Origin: an uncultured Ruminococcus sp.
GTDB lineage: Bacteria; Bacillota; Clostridia; Oscillospirales; Acutalibacteraceae
Direction: 5' to 3'
Assembly (NCBI GenBank): GCA_902773045.1
Contig: CACYDE010000354.1
Location: forward strand, 1 to 18,651
DNA: 18,651 nt
The notes below the pieces were generated by a model. It was given only the letters and a program-made list of their open reading frames with translations, searched no databases and had not been told where the DNA came from. Of this stretch, positions 13,902 through 18,651 are shown piece after piece; position 1 is the stretch's first letter; each line of letters opens with the position of its first letter. The position numbers were made by a program, and so were the translations under genes.

Positions 13902-14825
13902 TCAGTATTTTGAATAAATATTTCTTCCGTAGATATAATCCACGTCGCGTTTGATCTGTTCGGAAAGTTCCGTCAGATTCGAAAATTTCCGTTCATCACG
14001 AATGAAGTACAGCAGTTCCGTCTTGATTTTTTTTCCGTAAAGCTCACCTCTGAAATTCCCGAGAATATGAGTTTCGACGTTCTTGAAATCTCCGCCTACG
14101 GTCGGTCGTGTTCCCACATTTGTCACAGCCTCGAAGCGTTTTCCGTCTATGTAAGCAAAGGAAGCGTAAACGCCTGATCTGGGGCTTACGAATATCGCAG
14201 GGAGATTTTGGTTGATCGTCGGAACGCCGACCGTTCGTCCGTTGTGTTTTCCTTCAACTACAATATCTTCCACAGAAAACGGTTTTCCTAAAAGCCGATT
14301 TGCGGTTCTCATTTTTCCGTCTTCGATCAAAGATCTGATCTTGCTGGAGCTTACAACAATGTCGCCGAAGCAAACCGGCATTGTGACAAAAACTTTGACT
14401 CCTTTTTTTTCGCACAGTTCACGGAGCATTTCCGCGTCGCCGCGTGCGTTTTTTCCAAATCTGTAGTTAAATCCGCAGAAAAGAGCTTTAACATTCAATT
14501 GTTTTATCAGAATATTATTTACAAAATCTTCTGCGGAGGTGTTTCGTATAGTCATAAAGTCTATTGAAAAACATTTTTCAACGCCGAGAGATTCGAGAGT
14601 ATTTTCCTTTTGATTTTGACTCATGACAGCCCTCTGAGGGGCTTTTCCGAGAACGGAAGCCGGGGAGGCTGTGAATGTGAAGACCGTGCTGACGAGATCG
14701 TTTTTTTTCGCATATCCGCACATGTCTGTTATTATTTTCTGATGACCGATATGAACTCCGTCAAAACACCCGAGTGCGGCGCACGAAACTTCCTGCTGAG
14801 GTTCTATATTATTTAATACGCGCAT
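13902..14825 (-). CDS. ribF: Bifunctional riboflavin kinase / FAD synthetase
   Basis: RibF phosphorylates riboflavin to FMN and adenylates FMN to FAD. The 307-residue protein has the N-terminal FAD synthetase domain with LGCFDGVHIGH (18-28, nucleotidyltransferase HxGH signature), YRFGKNARGD, and SSSKIRSLIEDGKMRTANRLLG. The C-terminal kinase domain shows GRTVGVPTINQNLP (the PTxN motif with Ile in place of the usual Ala), SGVYAS, TNVGTRPTVGG and ETHILGNFRGELYG. ATG at 14825-14823 follows AAAGAGGC. It is transcribed from the promoter at 14862-14890 and leads a two-gene operon with the DUF3810 gene. Confidence 0.95.
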   Translation of the reverse strand: MRVLNNIEPQQEVSCAALGCFDGVHIGHQKIITDMCGYAKKNDLVSTVFTFTASPASVLGKAPQRAVMSQNQKENTLESLGVEKCFSIDFMTIRNTSAEDFVNNILIKQLNVKALFCGFNYRFGKNARGDAEMLRELCEKKGVKVFVTMPVCFGDIVVSSSKIRSLIEDGKMRTANRLLGKPFSVEDIVVEGKHNGRTVGVPTINQNLPAIFVSPRSGVYASFAYIDGKRFEAVTNVGTRPTVGGDFKNVETHILGNFRGELYGKKIKTELLYFIRDERKFSNLTELSEQIKRDVDYIYGRNIYSKY

Positions 14826-14861
14826 AAAATGCCTCTTTTAAATCTTGATTTTTATATTTTT

Positions 14862-14890
14862 ATTTTACAACATTATTCGTCTTTAATCAA
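14862..14890 (-). promoter_or_regulatory. Promoter of ribF
   Basis: On the minus strand, TTGATT (14890-14885) and TAAAAT (14867-14862) are separated by 17 bases, about 37 bases before the ribF ATG. No riboswitch-like leader fits in that space, so an FMN riboswitch is not expected here. Confidence 0.65.
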
Positions 14891-14982
14891 GAAAAATCAT
14901 CAACAGGAATTATTTGTTTCTTTGATCGTAAGTGAAATATAAAATCTAACAGAAAAAACTTAAAAAATTAAATAAAAAACTG

Positions 14983-15011
14983 TTGAATTTTTTTAGTTTA
15001 TATCTTAAAAT
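14983..15011 (+). promoter_or_regulatory. Promoter of the three-paralogue operon
   Basis: TTGAAT (14983-14988) and TAAAAT (15006-15011) are 17 bases apart. The -35 coincides with the TTG that would begin the longest frame, which argues that translation starts downstream at 15043. Confidence 0.6.
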
Positions 15012-15042
15012 AAGAAGTAGAAGAAATGAAGTGAGAGATAAA

Positions 15043-15555
15043 ATGAAGAAAAAGAATAATTATATCCCCCTCATTGTATCGTTTGTACTTATAGTTTTGA
15101 TTTCAATCGGCGGTGTTTTTTTCTTTTCCTCAAATTTCCGAAATGAAAACGGGTTTTCTTATGATCCGCCGTTTTCATGGGATCAGATAACAAAAGGAAA
15201 AGCGTCCAAATCAAGCTGTGTTCTTGCTTCACGAGTCGAGGCGGAAACGGACGAAGAGCTGGAAGAGCTTTTTTCGCTTTGGAAAATGACGAAAAGCGAT
15301 GAAAATTACAACCGTATATTAAGGAAGTACGAAATCATTGACAGCGGTTCACTCGAAGGCGCTTTGAATTACTATGAGGGTTTCGGATATATGCCCTATG
15401 AAGGGAGTACAAAAAGCGAGTATGCGATCGTGACTTACTACTACTTTTTCTCTTCAAAGGGAAAGCTGATTTTTAAACTCACCGACTGGGGAACGGCGGA
15501 GAAAATCAGCGTTGATCTCGGAGACGACGTTTCAACTTATGTTTATATTCCATGA
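15043..15555 (+). CDS. Membrane-anchored small protein, first of three tandem paralogues
   Basis: 170 residues, no recognised family. A basic N-terminus (MKKKNNYIP) leads into one membrane helix (about 7-30), followed by an exported domain. That domain has PPFSWDQITKGKA at about 42-54, an acidic helix (ETDEELEELFSLWKM), a segment around Y-E-I-I-D-S-G, and a beta-rich end (YYYFFSSKGKLIFKLTD, then STYVYIP). The same plan recurs in the next two genes, so these are duplicates of one gene. ATG at 15043 is chosen because the promoter lies at 14983-15011; the ribosome binding site is weak (GTGAGAG at 15031-15037). Its stop overlaps an ATG of the next frame by two bases. Function unknown; an extracytoplasmic sensor or envelope role is only a guess. 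Confidence 0.75.
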   Translation: MKKKNNYIPLIVSFVLIVLISIGGVFFFSSNFRNENGFSYDPPFSWDQITKGKASKSSCVLASRVEAETDEELEELFSLWKMTKSDENYNRILRKYEIIDSGSLEGALNYYEGFGYMPYEGSTKSEYAIVTYYYFFSSKGKLIFKLTDWGTAEKISVDLGDDVSTYVYIP

Positions 15556-15581
15556 ACATTTTTATCAAAGGAGATGGCAGT

Positions 15582-16157
15582 ATGAAAATAATGATAAAAT
15601 GTTTTAATATCATTGCATCGCTGATTATAATTGTCACGATATTTTCTTCGATCTATTGTTCGATAAATTACAGCGATTATTACTGGGGGCTGTATTATAC
15701 ATGGGAGGAGGTAACCTTCGGACGGGAAAATGAAATAAGCTTTGTGGCTGTGACAAATTTTGACGCGGTAAGTCTTGAAGAGTTGACAGATATCTATTCT
15801 TTGAAAAATCTTGAATACGGCACAGATGAATATAACAATATTGTAGATACTTACAAAGTAGTTCAGGCAGGACGGGGAAAAGAAGTTATGGAATATTATT
15901 CCGATCTGACTTACTACGGATATCACGGAGAAACAGAAGCCGAAGCTTTTAAAGAGACCGAGACGTCCGACGAACCGGAAACTTCCGACAGACCCGAAAC
16001 GCCGGGAGAGGCTTCAAAAGATAAGCTGTTCATATATTTTTTCACATCCCACAATGAATTCGTTTTTGAAATTATAGACCCACAGGACGGAAAGAATATA
16101 CAAATTGAGTTTGAGGGAGATCTTGCCCAATATACCTATTTGAAAAATGAAAAATGA
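15582..16157 (+). CDS. Membrane-anchored small protein, second paralogue
   Basis: 191 residues. The start ATG 15582 follows AAAGGAGA (15567-15574); an earlier ATG at 15552 overlaps the stop of the preceding gene but lacks a ribosome binding site. A single membrane helix (about 6-28, CFNIIASLIIIVTIFSSIYC) is followed by YYTWEEVTFGREN, LEELTDIYSLKN, YKVVQAG and a C-terminal FIYFFTSHNEFVFEIIDPQD with QYTYLK. Each block aligns with the corresponding block of its neighbours. It differs by an acidic, Pro/Thr-rich insertion of about 30 residues (ETSDEPETSDRPETPGEASK), which looks like a flexible linker. Unknown function. Confidence 0.75.
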   Translation: MKIMIKCFNIIASLIIIVTIFSSIYCSINYSDYYWGLYYTWEEVTFGRENEISFVAVTNFDAVSLEELTDIYSLKNLEYGTDEYNNIVDTYKVVQAGRGKEVMEYYSDLTYYGYHGETEAEAFKETETSDEPETSDRPETPGEASKDKLFIYFFTSHNEFVFEIIDPQDGKNIQIEFEGDLAQYTYLKNEK

Positions 16158-16174
16158 AATGAGGGGCGGATCAA

Positions 16175-16687
16175 ATGAAAAAAAGAAAATTTAATATTTG
16201 GACGCTTATCGCTTCACTGGGAGTCGTTGGCACTATAGCAAGTTCTGTGATCTTTTCGATTTTCGTCATAGACTATGAAAAGAATATATATTCATGGGAC
16301 GAAGTGACTCATGGAAAACTTAGCGAGGTCGATTACACTGTGATCACACGTTCCGAAGTTGAAACCGAGGAAGAAATATCTAAGCTGTATTCTTTGAAAG
16401 ACAAAGTACACGGAGAGACAGAGAGGAAAGAATTGTCGGAAAAGTATTGGATAGCGGACAGCAATTCGAAAAAAAATTCGCTGAAGATCTATGAGTACTT
16501 TGATTTTAAAATTGTCGGTTCGGAATCCGAAAATGCAGGCGAGACAATTCCGTATTGTATTTACTGCTTTGATTCGACCGGAGAGCTTCTGTTCAGCATG
16601 GTCGATCGAGGAATCAACAGAGGGATAAAGGTGACGGCGGACGGCGTGGAAACGCATTATGTCTACGCTTCGCATACTCTTTTGTGA
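16175..16687 (+). CDS. Membrane-anchored small protein, third paralogue
   Basis: 170 residues. ATG 16175 follows GAGGGG (16161-16166), 17 bases after the previous stop. Membrane helix at about 9-31 (WTLIASLGVVGTIASSVIF). Then NIYSWDEVTHGKL, ETEEEISKLYSLKD, YWIADSN and a C-terminal YCIYCFDSTGELLFSMVDRG with THYVYAS, corresponding block by block to the two preceding proteins. Identity is clearest at the W-D/E-x-x-T-x-G word, the E-E-x-x-x-x-Y/F-S-L word and the closing Y-x-Y. Unknown function; same operon as the other two. Confidence 0.75.
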   Translation: MKKRKFNIWTLIASLGVVGTIASSVIFSIFVIDYEKNIYSWDEVTHGKLSEVDYTVITRSEVETEEEISKLYSLKDKVHGETERKELSEKYWIADSNSKKNSLKIYEYFDFKIVGSESENAGETIPYCIYCFDSTGELLFSMVDRGINRGIKVTADGVETHYVYASHTLL

Positions 16688-16742
16688 CGCCGAACGAGGT
16701 TTTGTTTCGGGCTATCTGTCCGGAGTTAGACGTTTTTGTGAT

Positions 16743-16770
16743 TTTGAAAAAATCTTTTAATTTTTATGAT
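16743..16770 (+). promoter_or_regulatory. Weak candidate promoter of the lipoprotein gene
   Basis: TTTGAA (16743-16748), a 16-base spacer and TATGAT (16765-16770). The match is moderate and the region AT-rich; the gene could equally be read from the upstream operon. Confidence 0.3.
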
Positions 16771-16806
16771 CGATTAATGAATAAGCTGCAAAGGAGAAAA
16801 AGAAAG

Positions 16807-17244
16807 ATGAAAAAATTACCTGCTGCTGCGGTTCTTGTTTTGGCGGCAGTGATCGCAGTGACATCGGCAGGCTGCGAGCCGAAAAGTGATGTTGATTCGG
16901 AAATGACTGTGAGTGAAAATAAAGCCGAAAAAAGAACCGCGGATGAACTGCGAGCCGAGATCATCGGTCAATGGGGAAGGCTTGATGAAGTAATGCACTA
17001 TTTCAATCCCGATATGTCCTGTGTTATCGGCGGAATGCAGGGAACTTATGATATTGATGAAAATGATAATCTTATCATGACGACTATGAGCGGCTCGGAG
17101 ACCGTATATGAATGGGCGGCTATGAGAACTCAGGCCGAATCGGAAAATTACTGGTTCCTTGACGGAAACATTTTAAAGGTCAACGGAAACGAATTTGTTA
17201 AAATCGAATCGGAGAACACACCGGATCTTCCGTTTTCGGAATAA
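16807..17244 (+). CDS. Small lipoprotein with DUF5640-like C-terminal domain
   Basis: 145 residues from ATG 16807, ten bases after AAAGGAG (16790-16796); the longer frame to 16684 adds a stretch without signals. The N-terminus is a lipoprotein signal peptide (KKLPAAAVLVLAAVIAVTSAGC) with the lipobox Cys at about position 22, followed by a charged linker. The domain IIGQWGRLDEVMHYFNPDMS, then GGMQGTYDIDENDNLI and, at the end, GNILKVNGNEFVKI, follows the pattern of small beta-rich domains of the DUF5640/lipocalin-like kind (G-x-W, G-x-Y, then L-x-V-x-G-x-x-F). It is probably anchored on the outer face of the membrane. Its role is unknown; it lies just after the three paralogues and may belong with them. 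Confidence 0.78.
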   Translation: MKKLPAAAVLVLAAVIAVTSAGCEPKSDVDSEMTVSENKAEKRTADELRAEIIGQWGRLDEVMHYFNPDMSCVIGGMQGTYDIDENDNLIMTTMSGSETVYEWAAMRTQAESENYWFLDGNILKVNGNEFVKIESENTPDLPFSE

Positions 17245-17277
17245 CGGTGAGAGAACTATCCCGGGGTTTGAGAATGT

Positions 17278-17306
17278 TTGACTTTCCGATTTTAATGTGT
17301 TAATAT
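17278..17306 (+). promoter_or_regulatory. Candidate promoter of the HIT-phosphoribosyltransferase operon
   Basis: TTGACT (17278-17283) and TAATAT (17301-17306) are 17 bases apart. It would give a leader of about 150 bases holding an AT-rich hairpin (AAGCGGAAAAAAT at 17365-17377 against ATTTTTT...CCGCTT at 17390-17405). Confidence 0.5.
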
Positions 17307-17468
17307 TTATGTGGTAAAAACAGACGATTGTAATTCAAAAGCAGTCAGAAAAAATGATTGATGGAAGCGGAAAAAATATAAAATTAACGATTTTTTGAAC
17401 CGCTTAAACAAATGTTCTTTATTTTTACAATTAGCTAACGATAAAAAAGAAAAAGGAGTTGTCCTAAA

Positions 17469-17807
17469 ATGGATTGTATTTTTTGTGAAATAATCAAGGG
17501 TGATATTCCCTCAACAACAGTTTATGAAGATGAGTGGGTCAAAGCTATCAATGATCTTAACCCGCAGATGCCCGTTCATGTTCTTGTAATGCCTAAAAAA
17601 CACATCGCAAGCGCTAACGAGATAACGGAGGAAGATGCGGAAACCATCGGAAAGATTTTCCTTGCAGCGAAGAAAATCGCAGGAGATCTCGGCCTTGAAA
17701 ACGGTTACAGGATCATCAATAACTGCGGCGAGGACGCAGGTCAGACGGTCAAACACCTTCACTTCCATCTCCTCGGAGGAAGAACTATGGGTGAAAAGAT
17801 CATCTGA
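17469..17807 (+). CDS. HIT-family nucleotide hydrolase (HinT-like)
   Basis: 112 residues, the usual length of HinT-type proteins, which hydrolyse purine nucleoside phosphoramidates and aminoacyl-AMPs. It has CIFCEIIKGDIP (3-14), VLVMPKKHI (42-50), GYRIINNCGEDAGQTVKHLH and the histidine triad H96-x-H98-x-H100 followed by LLGG. AAAAAGGAG (about 17450-17458) precedes the ATG. It is cytoplasmic. It is followed after 44 bases by a phosphoribosyltransferase gene, so both are probably in one purine-related operon. The normal TGA end confirms that TGA is a stop in this genome. Confidence 0.94.
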   Translation: MDCIFCEIIKGDIPSTTVYEDEWVKAINDLNPQMPVHVLVMPKKHIASANEITEEDAETIGKIFLAAKKIAGDLGLENGYRIINNCGEDAGQTVKHLHFHLLGGRTMGEKII

Positions 17808-17851
17808 AAAGTACGAAGAAAAATCAAGCGTTTCTTTAAGAGGTATTTCAA

Positions 17852-18391
17852 ATGAGATCTTATAAAATGAAAATTGCAGGACTTGAAAGAGAGCTTCCTT
17901 TGTGTGCGGTCAGCGATGATCTTGATATTGCGGCTTTCGTGATGTTCGGAGACGTCGAGATCACCGAAGCTGTGACTGCCGAGCTTCTTAAAAAATGTCC
18001 GGAGCATGATATTGTTGTTTCGGCAGAAGCCAAGGGTATTCCTCTTTGTTACGAAATGGCAAGGCAGGGCTGCCGAGAATATGAAATTGCACGTAAATCG
18101 ATCAAGACGTATGATCTCAACCCGATTTCATATGAAGTGAAATCTATCACAACGGCAGCGGTTCAGAAGCTTTATCTTGCTGAAAACAGAGCTGAAAAGC
18201 TCAGAGGAAAGCGGGTTCTTATCGTTGATGATGTTATCAGCACGGGAGCCTCGCTTGAGGTCCTTGAGAATCTCGTCAATCAGGCAGGAGGAATAATTGT
18301 CGGAAAAGCGGCGGTTCTCGCCGAGGGTGACGCTGCAAAGCGCGATGATATTATTTTCCTTGAAGAGCTGCCTCTTTTCCCGAAACAGTAA
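17852..18391 (+). CDS. Type I phosphoribosyltransferase, adenine-phosphoribosyltransferase-like
   Basis: 179 residues. The PRPP-binding signature VLIVDDVISTGAS (122-134, acidic pair D126-D127) is typical of type I phosphoribosyltransferases, which join a purine or similar base to PRPP. The flexible-loop region SAEAKGIPLCYEMARQG followed by ARKSIKTY (compare EARG and RKPGKLP in Apt) points to the adenine/xanthine group. I do not assign a base because the residues that set specificity cannot be read with confidence. The start ATG 17852 is seven bases after AAGAGGT (17838-17844). It lies in one operon with the HIT gene. Confidence 0.88.
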   Translation: MRSYKMKIAGLERELPLCAVSDDLDIAAFVMFGDVEITEAVTAELLKKCPEHDIVVSAEAKGIPLCYEMARQGCREYEIARKSIKTYDLNPISYEVKSITTAAVQKLYLAENRAEKLRGKRVLIVDDVISTGASLEVLENLVNQAGGIIVGKAAVLAEGDAAKRDDIIFLEELPLFPKQ

Positions 18392-18651
18392 AGGCAATTG
18401 TAAAATTGCTTCTAAGGCAATACCGCACAGAGATTGTGCCGAAGATGCGCAGTAGATTTTTATTAAGAGAGTGCATAAAAACGCCGCAGAAATACTGGCG
18501 TACCCCAAGGGCACTTCCTTCGGGCGTATTTTAAGGTGGTTTTGTGTACTATTAAGTGACACCCCAAGAACGCAAGCCGTAAGGCGCAGCGTGATTGGTA
18601 GGTGGAACTTATGCGTAGTGCAACGTAGCTGACGGAAAAAGATCAAGCAGA
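18392..18651 (+). repeat. Hairpin-rich, repeat-like region at the window end
   Basis: No gene is visible. It contains a series of small stems: GCAATT 18394-18399 with AATTGC 18404-18409; GCACA 18425-18429 with TGTGC 18435-18439; ACGCC 18481-18485 with GGCGT 18497-18501; a TTCG-capped stem near 18517-18524; and GCC-GTAA-GGC near 18577-18585. The word GTACCCCAAGGGCAC (18500-18514) also occurs at 3179, and ACCCCAAG recurs at 18561. Together this suggests a dispersed structured repeat that continues past the window. It has no T-run, so the first stem is at best a weak terminator for the phosphoribosyltransferase gene. Confidence 0.5.

Noticed and set aside
14826..14861. FMN riboswitch ahead of ribF
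   Set aside because: Only about 37 bases separate the predicted -10 from the ATG, far too little for that riboswitch.
14983..15042. TTG-initiated N-terminal extension of the first paralogue
   Set aside because: The TTG is part of a well-formed -35 box (TTGAAT-17-TAAAAT), and the basic-plus-helix start at 15043 matches the other two paralogues.
1..18651. CRISPR array, tRNA or rRNA genes, replication origin
   Set aside because: I saw no regularly spaced repeats, no tRNA cloverleaf pattern, no rRNA-like sequence and no DnaA-box cluster.

Overview
The window looks like chromosomal DNA from a Ruminococcus-like Firmicute (Clostridia, Oscillospirales). Supporting signs are moderately AT-rich DNA, strong AGGAGG-type ribosome binding sites, TTG/ATG starts, a GlgC+GlgD pair (GlgD is typical of Firmicutes), and intergenic hairpin-rich repeats. 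The assignment to this group is inference. TGA is used as a normal stop in several genes, so the standard code applies.

Layout. (1) 1-1775: two ABC-2 type permease genes, presumably following an ATPase gene outside the window. The first carries an in-frame TGA that splits it; the second is intact and is followed by a strong terminator. (2) 1993-3120: a single gene encoding an ASKHA/ROK-like sugar-kinase-related protein whose motifs occur in circularly permuted order (C-terminal adenosine half first, then the phosphate-binding half). I consider this the most interesting object in the window. (3) 3121-3684: gene-free DNA holding a short repeat fragment and a 295-bp element with 14-bp perfect terminal inverted repeats and a 5-bp flanking duplication, which looks like a MITE. 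(4) 3685-5545: two unrecognised proteins, both with TTG-ACG starts, separated by a doubtful short ORF that overlaps a terminator-like hairpin.

(5) 5795-12672: a glycogen synthesis cluster, glgB - glgC - glgD - glgA. GlgC/GlgD make ADP-glucose, GlgA polymerises it and GlgB introduces branches. glgB has a clear promoter (TTGAAA-17-TATTAT) and carries an unusual Lys/Glu-rich tail of about 130 residues. glgC and glgD are one base apart and translated together. GlgA has Ala in place of the usual Lys of the KxGGL motif. The gap before glgA holds a repeat-like stretch and a possible separate promoter. A bidirectional terminator closes the cluster.

(6) 12724-14825 (minus): ribF (riboflavin kinase/FAD synthetase) followed by a DUF3810-type membrane metalloprotease-like gene, reading from a TTGATT-17-TAAAAT promoter. 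(7) 15043-17244: three tandem paralogous membrane-anchored small proteins of an unrecognised family, then a small lipoprotein. (8) 17469-18391: a HIT-family protein and a phosphoribosyltransferase, probably one operon. (9) 18392-18651: hairpin-rich repeat-like DNA sharing a 15-bp word with the fragment at 3179.
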